Positions 33,601 to 42,938 of a stretch of DNA of 64,000 nucleotides are shown here, in pieces. Positions within the stretch are counted from its first letter, which is position 1, and each line of letters begins with the position of its first letter. The DNA comes from Mactromeris polynyma. Its lineage: Eukaryota; Mollusca; Bivalvia; Venerida; Mactridae. The position numbers and the translations under genes were made by a program. The notes under the pieces are model-generated. The model ran no database searches, was not told the origin of the DNA, and worked only from the letters and a program-made list of their open reading frames with translations. The DNA is taken from assembly GCA_032209605.1 (NCBI GenBank), contig JASFXZ010000002.1, forward strand, positions 52,578,431-52,642,430. The letters run 5' to 3'.

Positions 33601-36377
33601 ATAGTTTATCATGCCTCGGATGATCACGTGACTCACTAACCATTGGGTGCCATTTGCAAATTAATGATTTGTTATAGGGAAGACAAAATGTAAAATCAAC
33701 TAATTAAAAGTTTAAAACCCATTCCTTTGCAACTTTATTGATTTTTCTGGATGAGATATGTATTGCTTCGTTGATATGTATATATTTAAGACCTCGCTAT
33801 GCGTAATTAATTCCTAATTAACGATTCGAATGTGAGCGACAAGACTTGTGAAAAACAATGGCGGACAGTCAATTTTCTTTTATGTAGTATTTTGTAAGTG
33901 TTATAATGGTATAATTAAGCAATTAAAACTAGAAAACACAAATATCATATTTAATTTTGTGCTTTGCAGTAGGTCATAAATGCTCAAATTGTCCAGATAT
34001 TTAGAAAGAATCAGTGAATTTGGCCAATTTTCGCGTAATGCGAAAAAAATGGCTTCCAATTTGAAAATTACGTCCATGATTATGTGAAGAATAGCAGTCT
34101 AATACGCCTTGTATCACATAAGATTTTAGTGTTTTTATGCAAAATAAAGACAGTTTGGTGCTCTGCAGGTAACAGAAATCGTGTAATAGTACTTTTAAGT
34201 GCTTTTTTATTTGTCTGAAAACTGATATTTTTTCATTTGAAAGAATTTGTCAATTGGGATTTGATACCCATGAATGCCATTAACATGCGAGAATTTAAAT
34301 AACATTATACTGTCTTACTTAAGATGATATATTTCCTAAAACATCATTTCTTTGTTATATGAAATATAGCAATTAATTGTCAGTATACAAATATTTACAC
34401 ATAAACACGTCGTCTGCTTAGAGCGTGTTATCTACCATATCATGAAATTTACGCATAGGTAAAATCGTGAGCCGAGGCAGGATAAATGGATAAGAGATAG
34501 CGTTATATAGTCCGATTCATAACCCGGTATGTACTAGCCCTGAGTAAACAAACTACAACAGTTAGGTCCTTATTTTTGATGCATCAATGTTAGATAAGAT
34601 ATGTTTAAATCATCAGTACAAATAAAGATTGCTGTCAGGCGAGAAATGGATTGTGCGATGGGAAAATCATGTTAGGCGGTCAAAATCTAGTTGTGCCGGG
34701 ATCTATCTATATATATCACAACTAAACTATAGTTTGGAAAAAAACGCTTTCGACATGCTGGTACATGCCCTTACAAATTCACAATGGCACACCAGACACA
34801 AATAATAGTTTCACCTCTTGTATTAAATTAAATGCAGGTTGAACTTCACTTAGTGACTGACAAAACTATAATGTATTTACTGGTATCCTAGAACTTTGTT
34901 ACATGAAGGAATAAGGTATGTAGCTTCAGGTCAAAGGATACTCAGTAGCATCCTAATAAATGTACTGTTATATGAAATGATGTTACATGAAGGAATAAGG
35001 TATGTAGCTTCAGGTCAAAGGATACTCAGTAGCATCCTAATACTGTTATATGAAATGATGTTACATGAAGGAATAAGGTATGTAGCTTCAGGTCACAGGA
35101 TACTCAGAAGCATCCTAATACTGTTATATGAAATGATGTTACATGAAGGAATAAGGTATGTAGCTTCAGGTCAAAGGATACTCAGAAGCATCCTACTACT
35201 GTTATATGAAATGATGTTACATGAAGGAATAAGGTATGTAGCTTCAGGTCAAAGGATACTCAGAAGCATCCTACTACTGTTATATGAAATGATGTTACAT
35301 GAAGGAATAAGGTATGTAGCTTCAGGTCAAAGGATACTCAGTAGCATCCTAATACTGTTATATGAAATGATGTTACATGAAGGAATAAGGTATGTAGCTT
35401 CAGGTCACAGGATACTCAGTAGCATCCTACTACTGTTATATGAAATGATGTTACATGAAGGAATAAGGTATGTAGCTTCAGGTCAAAGGATACTCAGTAG
35501 CATCCTACTACTGTTATATGAAATGATGTTACATGAAGGAATAAGGTATGTAGCTTCAGGTCAAAGGATACTCAGAAGCATCCTAATACTGTTATATGAA
35601 ATGAAATAAAAAAGTATATCCTGTAACAGTTTAAAAGCACATATGAAACATGTTTAACAAGAAAATGAAGAGGAATTTCTCTAAGAGACTCCTGGTCCAT
35701 TATATAGCACGCATGGCATGTGTGTTCATAACACAGTATTCATGGTGGGGTTGCCATTAATGCCAATTGTAAAAAATGTCACTGACACACAAGCATTAGC
35801 TCCCAAGTGTGACCTTGACCTTAGATATAGTGACCTGGATCTTGTGTGTGTTTCTGTAGGTGCTGATGACAATAATGTGATGGTATTACCAAATCTCTTG
35901 ATGGAGAAGCAATGAACAAGACACAAAATGGACACTGTTAACAGTTGACCTCCAAGTGTGACCTTGACCCTGGAGCTAGATACCTGGTACATGAGGTCGG
36001 TACACTCTCATATTATTATTAACATCTACGCCAAGCTATTTGATTGGGTGATCCCAAGTTAAAATATAAACTTATGTCAGGCAAAGTTATAACTATTGAG
36101 AAGATATCAAACATTGTTTTTTTCAAGTTTTTTTACGTTGCATGTAATCGATGCTTGTATCAACTTACAGACAGTTTGATGGAGGAGCAGTACAATGTAG
36201 ATCTTCCACAGAGTTATTCCCCTTGTATCTGTCAACTGCTATATAAATACCAGCACCAACAATGACTCCGACTGCAACCACCAGGAATGCTGTACCAATC
36301 AGATACAATAGAAAAGAATTGGACTTCTGTCTTTTGTCATCTCTAAACAAAACTTCTCTATCATCCTGAACATCCAT
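15636..36377 (-). CDS. PLD3: Phospholipase D3/D4-like type II membrane protein, 9 coding exons
   Basis: Coding exons in transcript order: 36377-36169, 32423-32240, 31770-31653, 22350-22217, 21406-21206, 19795-19656, 18236-18065, 17456-17354, 15817-15636. All have AG/GT borders and compatible phases (2,0,1,0,0,2,0,1), and they join to 480 aa, close to vertebrate PLD3 (about 490). Residues about 22-48 form one membrane helix behind a charged cytoplasmic tail, giving type II topology. Two HxKx4D motifs are intact (H190-K192-D197 and H408-K410-D415), each followed by a GSAN- or GTSNW-type stretch. Vertebrate PLD3/PLD4 are lysosomal 5' exonucleases for single-stranded nucleic acids and limit nucleic-acid sensing; the same role is inferred here. 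PLD3 versus PLD4 orthology cannot be separated without a tree. An acceptor at 36405 shows that a noncoding 5' exon lies upstream. Several acceptors adjoin repeats (see findings). Confidence 0.93.
15832..17203. repeat. 34-bp minisatellite, about 40 copies, in PLD intron 8
   Basis: The unit begins CATTATGTTAGGTGACTGTG and ends CTGTGAGAATCTTC. Units alternate irregularly between a GTGCTGTG and a GTGGTGTG form. One unit at about 16755 carries a small ACTACTAG insertion. The array starts about 15 bp from the exon 9 acceptor and fills most of the intron. Confidence 0.97.
17683..17915. mobile_element. Pogo-like MITE, copy A, with internal 17-bp repeats
   Basis: Ends are TACAGTAAATCCTC and GAGGTTTTTACTGTA. 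The interior repeats AATAAGACCACCTCCAT in tandem and carries the CCAAGGGTGGTCATATTAT block. Related copies lie at 20871, 47854 and 50508. No ORF. Confidence 0.75.
18222..19441 (-). repeat. 40-bp minisatellite carrying the exon 7 acceptor, about 30 copies
   Basis: On the minus strand each unit reads ATATATGTATTTCAG followed by GTACTGGCCAGATATTGACG and a few bases. The first block is the 3' end of PLD intron 6; the second is the start of exon 7. The last unit is the genuine boundary (exon starts at 18236). Units at about 18540-18780 match the exon for longer (GATGC continuing the exon), which supports an origin from the boundary itself. Most units are 40 bp, a few are 39 bp. Long minus-strand open frames over the array are by-products. 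Confidence 0.95.
19442..19655. other. Short remainder of PLD intron 6
   Basis: Unique sequence with a small AAGTCAAGTC simple repeat near 19505-19530, then the donor of exon 6 (AAG then GTAAGTG on the minus strand). Confidence 0.6.
19881..20836. repeat. 69-bp array, about 12 copies, closed by an inverted partial copy
   Basis: The unit contains ATAGTTCCCACATCTACAAT and TTTACCTCCCTT followed by CTGAATAGTCAGCC. Early units have CTTATTCTG, later ones CTTGTTCTG, and GTCAGCC drifts to GTCAACT, so the array spread by local duplication. At about 20771-20836 about 60 bp of the unit recurs in inverted orientation (GACTATTCAGAACAAGGGAG), as if the outer ends were terminal inverted repeats. It lies in PLD intron 5. 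Confidence 0.93.
20871..21053. mobile_element. Pogo-like MITE, copy B
   Basis: Ends TACAGTAAAACATCACTTAA and CGTTTCACTGTA with TA borders. The interior carries AAGACCACCTCATTAATATG, as in the sister copies. Confidence 0.65.
21808..21988. mobile_element. Dispersed TIR element, copy 2
   Basis: Starts CAGAGGTTCTACTAGAATCT and ends AATAGAACCCCTG, colinear with copies at 9013 (split) and 37727. It lies in PLD intron 4. Confidence 0.7.
23233..26622 (-). CDS. LINE ORF2: endonuclease and reverse transcriptase
   Basis: About 1129 aa from the first counted codon. The N-terminal domain is an exonuclease-endonuclease-phosphatase fold with [21 protein letters not shown] (about residue 139) and SDGHSLL (about 259). 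The RT domain follows with [22 protein letters not shown] (about 630), [13 protein letters not shown] and the YADD box (about 739). The C-terminus has a cysteine/histidine cluster [19 protein letters not shown] (about 1056-1074). No RNase H domain is seen. The counted start is TTG; the frame is open upstream through the ORF1 stop, and no ATG occurs before about residue 127, inside the endonuclease. Translation probably depends on coupling to ORF1. Confidence 0.92.
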   Translation of the reverse strand: MNVCGLKRRSNYNEFIDLVNQYDILLVVETKLDIYDQICLDGYSFVNIPRKQKVLRRSGGLGAFIKNDIFPFIEVINTQCDYLFWLKLSSKYTGLNDSLLLGTVYVPPIQSRFYKIEEFEIFENEISDMCNKFEYVYIFGDYNAQTAELPEFTVNDDFLNDLFDLDSDAVQFLDQKARMEFYGIPVHRKSQDKKKNNHGYKLIDICKNNNLVALNGRCGSEYGGKMTFRNVSVIDYALSTLIGYTLICDFRIIEVDPLFSDGHSLLNCVVNINSTSEMKNKQRTHTSPKWDDSLVNDFVVNISDTSINEILFQITNSDQSSTQNQLDNITENLNKIFINSANKTFKPNKSFKPIRENGEPWYGTDCKKAKKRYNKCRKKYNKYPSGENRLILNYASRKYKQTMNKFIKIFNKKKETKLREMQSKRPKDYWRYLNKIKTKKSIEMPSLDSMHDYFKEASNNHTQDNNEDDIINNIDLSHDTILNSHITSEEINKCIKTLKNGKAAGIDGILNEYIKSSSIQLLPLYVALFNLVLETGVIPTQWSLGAIMPIYKNKGDTQLPENYRPITLLSCVSKLFTSVLNNRINIFLEENSILKENQAGFRKHYSTVDHIVTLNSIIEILRKSKKKIFCLFVDFSKAFDSVWRVGLWKKLLEYNINGKFFRLIKNMYSNVKSCVSQNGVQSEFFECNCGVRQGENLSPVLFALFLNDLEEYLDFKGHDGIELSDPNNELVNYLKILLLLYADDTVLVSEDPKKLQECLNDFVQYCNIWNLNININKTKVLAIGTRNDTNLSFKIGDTPLEIVKSYKYLGTYFAKSGSFLTTRKHLAEQARKALHLVYKRTYNLNLPIDLVLKLFDHTVLPILLYSSEIWGYESTALIEKVHCEFLRKILHLKKSTPLYMIYAETGRYPLDIIVKSRMIGYWNRLITGSQNKLAFKIYQYMRGKHNFESKWILKIKEILNEVGRYDIWLQQDNLQNIYIKNEIKQVLIDQNLQNWHSSLDNSNKGKNYSVFKETIVLENYLIKLEKHEYLSMLKFRTGNHRFPVETGRWTGQEIHDRKCLLCSSNDIGDELHYLLKCSFFDNERKKYIKRYYYNRPNILKFKELLTSTCNVQLKKTCTFIKLLLQTIIT
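26719..27897 (-). CDS. LINE ORF1: coiled-coil nucleic-acid-binding protein
   Basis: 392 aa from ATG ([10 protein letters not shown]). Residues about 85-135 look like a coiled coil ([20 protein letters not shown]). They are followed by [22 protein letters not shown] and a basic block near [19 protein letters not shown], the layout of L1/CR1-type ORF1 proteins with an RRM-like fold and a C-terminal domain. The last about 110 residues are S/T-rich. Such proteins trimerise and bind LINE RNA. The stop TAG overlaps the open upstream part of ORF2 in another frame. Confidence 0.85.
   Translation of the reverse strand: MEKQPEIMESIKRFEQAHPRQRGIQHGGGDVETNWKTTRKSKRQRNSTNGSSNYNEACKSNSFTTSDFKSLSTDDKLVTLFEMISCTNKLSARVDNVEENVQTLASAHDQVNVRVKTLEYKSIDAEARSRRNNLVFRGIREIYLLEDCFSLIKTFLIDELELDPGSFYIQRAHRLGTIEAGKTRPIIACFTDHQTVENILSRAFKLKNKPGFGINRDYPKEILDARSRLWPKFKSERSRNPPKTVHIGYPAKLIVHKKVIHDEFPQWRTIMQRSRHVDRPSSRSTNSEEYNTRDNSHAQRPWTSNQVSTSNTFSALAEASSNHDSHESDNESIMSAEPVDTYSQSMREYETRHATNQFVSTASLSVTPTHSHVPTTTDSAAVDLSTSTTNDT
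28071..28240. repeat. Large imperfect palindrome (MITE-like hairpin)
   Basis: Arms at about 28076-28140 and 28150-28235 are inverted copies of each other, built from GGACAAAATCCCCTCCGGAC and its complement, with a second inner ATTTTACC/GTCC pair. It lies directly upstream of the LINE 5' end in PLD intron 3. Confidence 0.75.
28797..28890. repeat. 47-bp direct duplication
   Basis: ATACAAGTGTCATCAGAAAG followed by GCTATGATAG occurs twice in succession. Confidence 0.85.
29250..30839. repeat. 34-bp minisatellite shifting to a dimeric higher-order repeat
   Basis: The left two thirds are 34-bp units with TTAGCACTGCCATGAACAAT and TAAGAGAGACAAC. From about 30185 the unit becomes a dimer of about 63 bp that alternates GAACAATTCAGAGAGACAAA with GAGCAATAAAGATAAA. 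Rare CACGGACAA and CACAAACAA variants recur at regular spacing, showing block duplications within the array. About 47 monomers in all. PLD intron 3. Confidence 0.95.
32878..33150. repeat. 34-bp minisatellite, 8 copies
   Basis: Near-identical units GTGCTAGTATGACTTTAATT plus GGTTGTGTATCAAG in PLD intron 1, immediately upstream of exon 2 in transcript sense. Confidence 0.95.
33560..34542. mobile_element. Non-autonomous hAT-like element with perfect 29-bp TIRs
   Basis: Starts CAGGGCTAGTACATACCGGG and ends with the exact complement; the perfect match extends about 29 bp to GATTC. Flanking AGTAAAC (33553-33559 and 34543-34549) is a 7-bp direct repeat, close to the 8 bp of hAT insertions. CAGGG/CCCTG ends also fit hAT. 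No transposase ORF. PLD intron 1. Confidence 0.85.
34893..35606. repeat. 78-bp minisatellite, 9 copies, open in one frame
   Basis: The unit includes ATGTTACATGAAGGAATAAG and GTAGCTTCAGGTCAAAGGAT. Because 78 is divisible by three, one plus-strand frame stays open for 237 codons ([12 protein letters not shown] repeated). There is no non-repetitive coding part, and the array lies antisense within PLD intron 1, so it is annotated as a repeat and not a gene. Confidence 0.93.
35700..36030. repeat. Probable dispersed repeat with TGACCTTGACC motifs
   Basis: CCAAGTGTGACCTTGACC occurs at about 35802 and again at about 35953, with another TGACCTGGAT between. This style of sequence is, as far as I know, repetitive in many molluscs. 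The TGACCT motifs resemble nuclear-receptor half sites, but function is not indicated. Confidence 0.4.
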
Positions 36378-36405
36378 CTTCTTACCAAGGTATCAACAAA
36401 TTAAG
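36378..36405 (-). other. 5' UTR part of PLD exon with acceptor
   Basis: On the minus strand TTTCTTACAG precedes a 28-base stretch up to the ATG. It is therefore a 3' splice site for an upstream noncoding exon. A fitting donor (TTTGG then GTAAGTG) lies at 39548, which would put the first exon and promoter at about 39.55-39.75 kb. Confidence 0.6.
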
Positions 36406-37726
36406 CTGTAAGAAACAAAAACAACATATGACTGCAGGCTTTGCCTTAATTTTTTCACAGCACTAGCCCCTTTGGGCAATTTGCTCAGTCAAACCACTAA
36501 TCCGAAATCATTCTTATATTCCCGAACTATATATACATTGTACTTAACAAAACTCATAAGTGTGCAGGTATAAATATGACTATCTTGCTCAATATTGATC
36601 TGATCTTGATGAAATTTTCAATAAATATAGCGTAGATACCAGGCATATTTTATTTATTTCATGCCATAAATCCACAGATTGAACAAAAATGTGATGATGC
36701 GAAAAAAAATCAGTACTGCAGCTCCCACTTAAAGATAGTCTGGTTGATTGGATTGGAAAGAGTCTAATAGTGTGTGTTGCCACCCAGACTCAATGCATTG
36801 AGTTATATAAACTGATTTACCGGTGTGGTATTTACCAGTGGTAATTCCCGGTACATATACTGGGAAATACTGGGAAATACTCCAAATTCCAGCAAAATGT
36901 AGTCTATTATTACCAAAAATGTAGAACCACCAGAGTCTATCATATCATTAAAATTCGACACAGGATCTTTAGGCTTCATGTTTTACTGTCAGGGGATCAG
37001 AAGTTGAATGTGAATTTCATCATATATTATCATATATAGTACATAATAAAAGCAATTATTTTGAGAGAGTGAATGTTAAGAGCCAAGATTTGTGAATTTT
37101 GTTCACTCTTTTGACTATTATTGGATTTATTAGTCTTCCTTGTACATTTTAAATCCATTTACCATTTTGTGACTGAAATAAATATACAATATGTGATTCA
37201 CTAAGTAAAAAACAATTGTATAATATTACATAAACTTCAGTAGACAGTTTTCTATCAGTCTTTGAAATGCACAGTTCCATTGAAATAACATTGCAATTAC
37301 TGTTATAGTGTGTGTATCTCTTTTCTAACTTATTTATCTAGATATGACACTGTATCTGCACTAGTCATGTATTTATATACTAATTACAAGCGCTAAGCTC
37401 TTGTTTCATCTAGATTTGTTGTGCATGCTTTTGAGGAAAATTTATCAGGTACCGTTTGTGGAAACTTATAATTTTTCTCAACAAGCTTTGTAGAACATTT
37501 ATACACATAAAACAAGCAACTAACCAAAGATTTATATTAGTGATTGCTTATATCACAGACGGCTGAAAATGTTGGGTTGAAATTCAAACAAAATGCCTGT
37601 CTCTACATTCTCAGTACACAACTCATGACAGAACATAATGAGAAAGACCAAGCATATTGTATCTATATTACTGGTATCTATTCAAAACTAGATGGACTGA
37701 GGTGTGCATTGTGATTGTGCCATGTC

Positions 37727-37931
37727 CAGGGGTTCCACTAAGTGCTGAAACTGAACGGTCATTTTGATAATTTTTGATGGGATTTTTGACTGGATTTTAC
37801 CATTTTGTAGCCAAAATACCTATAATATAGAGAAACATTGACCCTTCAGCCACAATCCTAAGGGTCAAAATGTGGACTTTTGGAAATTCCAGGGGCCAAA
37901 GGATCAACTCAAGGGTCAAATGGAACCCCTG
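37727..37931. mobile_element. Dispersed TIR element, copy 3 (intact)
   Basis: CAGGGGTTCCACTAAGTGCT at the left and CAAATGGAACCCCTG at the right. This uninterrupted copy provides the empty-site comparison for the nested insertion at 9227-10193. Confidence 0.75.
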
Positions 37932-38216
37932 CATGTCTAAGGAGATGCTGGATTCATTCAGTCAGAAGTACTAGTACTAATGCACCTCCACAACTAGATC
38001 ACCACTTACCGACTGCATTATTCATGCAGTACTGTCATTTCCACCAATAATTTGAAAGCAGTCAAGTCATTTTCTACCAAAATACCTTTCTCATAATTAT
38101 ACTTGTTTTAATTAGATGCAATTTATATAATTATATCGCAGCTAAATTTGCAATAAAGGCTTATTTTTTAGTGCAACTAAAATCAATTATAACATCAATA
38201 ATTACTCAGGGCCGTA

Positions 38217-38362
38217 AATTACATTGAGGCATGTAGGCAGTTGCCTCCTATTGCGGGCTGAAAAAAAAATCATTTTTTGTCTAAAAAGGGTCCAAAATTT
38301 TTTTCGCCTCGTTTCGCTCGGCGGGGTGCCTCCCCTTCCAGGGGAGGCAATTTACGGCCCTG
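38217..38362. mobile_element. 146-bp MITE with CAGGGCCGTAAATT ends and 5-bp TSD
   Basis: TIRs CAGGGCCGTAAATTACATTG and AATTTACGGCCCTG. Exact TTACT repeats flank the element (38212-38216 and 38363-38367). No coding capacity. Upstream region of the PLD gene. Confidence 0.85.
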
Positions 38363-39548
38363 TTACTGGCATTAAAATTTGATCCTATAATGTTGGCAAT
38401 ATTAATGAAAAAATAAAATTTGGGTTACTTCATTTTGAGTCTGTGTTTTAAAAGTAATTTAACTTGAGAGGAGTGAGAAAAGTGTCATCTAATTTTGATA
38501 TAAAATTTCGAATCTTTAAGCATAAAAACATATTTTCTAATGTCTGATCAGTATTTTTATAATTGTAGAAGACACTTCTCAACTTTACTGTATGTAAGTG
38601 TCAGATGGTGACAGCAAATCTTGATTGGAAGTATATTGGAGTCCCACTGGGCCAGACATTGTGAAATGCTGATTAGGGGTCTGAACTAGATTAGTATCAA
38701 GATAGTGCACACAGGGGGCAATATTGTTTATTATAGAACTGTGTATAATTTGTCCAATCCAATATTGGCTTTGTGTATAATTTTAGGTATTTGACAAAAT
38801 ACAATGTATACTCAGTCAAAAAAGAAAGTGTGCATAGGGTTTAGACAACCATGTACAAAAAGGATCCATAGTTTACACATACGCATATTTGGTATCAAAT
38901 TCAAGGTTAATTTATGGTCCATATGATGGCATTAATGTTTTCATGTGTTTTGCAGAAAAACGTGAATTTTTACATACAATGATAATTAATTTTCCTTTTA
39001 TAAAATAATTACTTAAGTGTGCACCGTTTGTACAGAATGTATGAAAAATTCAGGATACATTTTGGACCCGATACAAAGATTGAAATTTTATCAGACCGTA
39101 CTACCGACTGTTAAACCCACCGCTATTGGCTTATTAATTGGCCGACAACATACGATCTGATAAGACTGTTGATTTGACTACAGATGCAAGTCCCGTGGTC
39201 CCCGTTATACTATAGTTAACTGTTAAGTGTGTTCCAGACATGTGAAGTGTTTATGCAGAGACAACTGAATAACTTGTCCGGTCAAAATGTCACAGTAACA
39301 GTTCAATATTTTACCCAAAGACAGTAGAAAGTTGTTAATTTTTAAAATAAAGTCATTTGGAAATTACCAATACGAAATTGTAACAAGAAAGTTTCTAATT
39401 TTTGTGAAAAATACAGATGTATCCAAAGATTTGAATTTAAATTGGTCACATACAGAGACCTAGATGACATTCATAACTAACAAATGGGTTAAAATCACAA
39501 TGGTACGTGTAATCCCATCTCAGCGAAATTTAAGATAATTCACTTACC

Positions 39549-39760
39549 CAAAGTGTTCATATGTCGATAGTCATATGATGATACGGTCGTTTGGACAGAA
39601 AAAACTTAGAACGACCAATTTTGACAGATAGCGAAAATTACGCGCACTGCTTTGGTTCCCCGTTTCAAATAAGAATCGCATACAAGTCAAGCTGTGGTGA
39701 GTGTTGAGGTCGAGAACCAGTGAACTGTCATGGAAGACCTTTGACACATTTTTGTTTGTT
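39549..39760 (-). promoter_or_regulatory. Candidate promoter / first noncoding exon of the PLD gene
   Basis: This is inferred only from a good minus-strand donor at 39548 that matches the acceptor at 36405, with locally more CpG-containing sequence (ACGCGCACTG, GGTCGTTTGG in the region). No TATA box or start site could be assigned. Confidence 0.35.
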
Positions 39761-40092
39761 TATAAGTTCTGACAAGTAAATAACTCACGAAACTTTTTGG
39801 AAGTCATTCTGAGTGAGAATTATCGTTTATATAAAGGTAATTTTTATACAGCACTATTCACAAATCCAAAAACTTATGTGAAAACGAGTTTATATTGTCA
39901 TATCTCCCACTTTCAGTTTCATTCTGGACTTTTGCCAGGTTATGACACGAACGACAGTATAAGTTAACATGTTTATATACATAAGATATGTTTATCTATG
40001 ACTCTGGTTAATTTGCTCTTTTCATTTTATTCCGGGAATGCTTATTTATGGCTGTGGCTTATCCACATGGCTAAACGACAGCACGACTTACA

Positions 40093-40216
40093 GAAATATA
40101 CTCAAATGCTCTTCAAATATACCCAAATACTCTTCAAATATACCCAAATACTCTTCAAATATACCCAAATACTCTTCAAATATACCCAAATACTCTTCAA
40201 ATATACCCAAATACGG
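40093..40216. repeat. 21-bp minisatellite, about 6 copies
   Basis: Units CTTCAAATATACCCAAATACT. Related sequence in inverted orientation (GTATTTGGGTATATTTGGGT) occurs at about 40880-40925, so the two may be the ends of one inverted-repeat element. Confidence 0.85.
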
Positions 40217-40944
40217 TATTAAGAACCATTATATTGACATATTATTATCCCTAATTGCCAACAGATTGTTAATTGAGCAATTTTGCTATACTGATAATTG
40301 AAATCAAAGACAATTAACCATTTATGAAAAAAATGTAATAATAAAATTTACTAATCCCAAATATTTCCTATGCTCTGCATTCCTTAGTTGTCTCTAAACA
40401 TGTTGTTCAAGAATTTGACAAGCTCATTTATAGTTTTATTTGGGATAATAAAAAAAAGAAAAAAAAAGACATACATTGATAGGAGATAAACTAAATGGTT
40501 GACAGTTGAAGTTAGAGTTCGTACACAAATATCTATTAAAATGAAATGGGGGGAAAACGTAAACAAATAATGTCACTGCGAACTGGAAAGTTATTACAAC
40601 ATTTAACTTAAATTTATTTATAAGTACTGGAATGTTTTGCTTATGTTTTTACATGAATTTGGATAGTCTTAAGAACTTTCCTTTTATGAATTAACCCATA
40701 AATTTTACAATAAATGTTCTGGAGTTATGTATCCAAGTGAAAAATAAATCTAACGGAAATATCCCATATGTATTAACTAATATTGCTAATTATTTATATT
40801 TTATACTACTTTATTACCTTCCATAACCATTTTAAAAACATATATTTCCACATTAGATGACCATATTTGGACAAATTAGACTGTATTTGGGTACATCTAA
40901 CTGTATTTGGGTATATTTGGGTAAATCGTGCCACCTAATGATGT

Positions 40945-41185
40945 GCTGATTGGCCAAGTGGTGAAGGCATTCACCTCGGGAGTGGGAGTTCGAATCCTGG
41001 TAGGGATCCATTCTGATATTGCCGATTGGTGAGCGGCCAGCTGGTTAAACATTGTTTACCATTAGCTTACTTGCCTGGTGTCTGGAATTAAATGATAGGA
41101 ATCGGAGAGTAAATGTGCCCAGAAATTAGAAATGGTTGGCCCTTTAAGTATGGGTGACACTATAATAAATAAACACTGTATTTTC
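40945..41185 (+). mobile_element. tRNA-derived SINE
   Basis: Internal Pol III promoter boxes are readable: A box TGGCCAAGTGG and B box AGTTCGAATCC, about 35 bp apart. They are followed by a tRNA-unrelated body and an A-rich tail (ATAATAAATAAAC). It is too diverged after the B box to be a tRNA gene. Confidence 0.7.
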
Positions 41186-41999
41186 CTACCCAGTGATGTG
41201 GTTTGTACATGTATATGTGTTAGAAAATGTATTTTTGGTCACTAATACAGGTTTTGTCATGGAACAGCTTGTATTACATTTGTATCATTATTGTTAATAC
41301 TTCCGTTACTGTCCGTACTAGCATAGGCTATCACTGTAAGGCAATTGTCATTATTTGCCTTATCATTACTCACAGTCATTTTGTTTTCTCACCAGTGAAC
41401 TATGGAAAATTGTATGTGGATGTTATTACATGACTACAGATTCATTTATGATATGAATTATTTAAAAATACTTATTCAGTAAAATTTGATTTAATTTCCC
41501 AATGGCAAGCCTACTACATGTAGTCGTGCAACTAAAACTGTTTTGTTGGATATTTGCATGACCTAAACCTTATCAAAATACTGCAGGTTATTCCCGCATA
41601 TCAAGGAATCAGTTCGCCCAACATGCATTTTTTCCGGTGAAGCCTCCTGGGTACTGTTTTACTAACATTCTTGTAGTTTGTCTTTTCTGCCTGTTTTTTT
41701 GTTTGTTTTTTTGTTATCGTCTAATTGTTTTGTCGTTAAATCAAATTTGTTTAATGATGGCTATAGCGTCGTCGCTAAAATGTTCATTTGAACCCCTTAC
41801 GTTCAAGTAGCCATATCAACTTTGTTCCATATACATGTAATGTGTAGCAAAAAATGTACATGTAAATCTACTTAGTGAATAACTTAGTGAATACACATGT
41901 TACACAATGTTTTTCATTAATGATATTCGAACGAACATTAATTAGTATAAGACGTGTAAGTACAACTGTAGATGACCAACGAAATATATCATATTGTAA

Positions 42000-42095
42000 T
42001 GAAAAGAAAACAACTACCCCCTCCGATGGTCTCGAACTCGTACGCAAAACTAAAAATTGCATTGTAAGGCACGGACCCGCTACAATCCGAGCTAT
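42000..42095 (-). mobile_element. tRNA-like / SINE remnant
   Basis: On the minus strand, TAGCTCGGATTG (A-box-like) and GAGTTCGAGACC (B-box-like) lie about 55 bp apart with GGTCCGTGCCTTACAATGCA between. A cloverleaf does not close convincingly, so a SINE head or tRNA pseudogene is more likely than a functional tRNA. Confidence 0.45.
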
Positions 42096-42172
42096 CACGG
42101 CTGTTAGTTTAATGAAATCAATATCACAATAAATAGGGATGCTTGTTATTTGATTTACCTATTTTGATCAAT

Positions 42173-42225
42173 AAAGGTGGTCAAACCATGTAAACATTGC
42201 ATGACGTCACTCTCAACTTATCGTG
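42173..42225 (+). repeat. Second copy of the repeat found upstream of nanos
   Basis: AAAGGTGGTCAAACCATGTA followed by GACGTCACTCTCAACTTATC, single copy here and tandem at 6370-6490. Confidence 0.6.
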
Positions 42226-42472
42226 GTATACTTTATTATCACTAATTCCAACCCTGTCCAGAGTATTTCACATTTTACCTTCATATGGTTGATTCACTGT
42301 TGTGACAAACATAAATTAGCCTGACATCCTGATAAATGTAACAAATATTTTCAAACTCATCGTCTGTTTTCATATTCTCAGGAAGTACTCATTGAGTTGT
42401 AATTAATGCATCGTGGGATTGAGTTGTGACGTAATAATACAAGGGAGCTTTGTATTGTCACATATAGGCCGT

Positions 42473-42511
42473 GCCGCATATAGTTCACATACGAGGCGAA
42501 CTATATGCGGC
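42473..42511. repeat. 14-bp perfect inverted repeat hairpin
   Basis: GCCGCATATAGTTC and GAACTATATGCGGC separated by 11 bases. GTGCCGCATATAG recurs at about 42526. Probably part of a short palindromic element. Confidence 0.7.
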
Positions 42512-42938
42512 GAAAAGGCATGGTCGTGCCGCATATAGCTGTTTTATGTCTTGTCCTAATGAAAGTCATCATCATCATCATCATCATCTGTTCTAATTTA
42601 AAGAATACAATGTTCCTCAAACTGCCATATATACATTAAAAAAGAAAATAACTGTGTGTCACCTGAAATATATTCCCCACATCAGACAGTGGACAAATCT
42701 TTAGGACCAGTTTGGGGTATGTTTAATAAAATAACAGAATAAAATATGCTAAAATGAACAGTTTGGTTTAATGTTGCTTGATTAAAATTCTACTAAAAGT
42801 TTCGAGCAGATAAAAGTCAGCAACTATTAACATATTATTTGATCGCATCGCCACAGCCTCTGTGGCACTACAGAGCTTATCGTGTAAAAAACATGTGATG
42901 CTAGTAATACGTAAACTGTACAATTTAGCGTTACTTAC

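Noticed and set aside
34896..35609. 237-aa ORF of [12 protein letters not shown] repeats
   Set aside because: Produced entirely by a 78-bp minisatellite; no unique coding sequence, lies antisense in an intron.
35718..35992. ORFs of 65-88 aa on both strands
   Set aside because: They overlap a probable dispersed repeat with TGACCTTGACC motifs and have no independent support.
42000..42095. Functional tRNA gene (minus strand)
   Set aside because: A- and B-box-like stretches are present but acceptor and anticodon stems do not close convincingly; treated as SINE or pseudogene.
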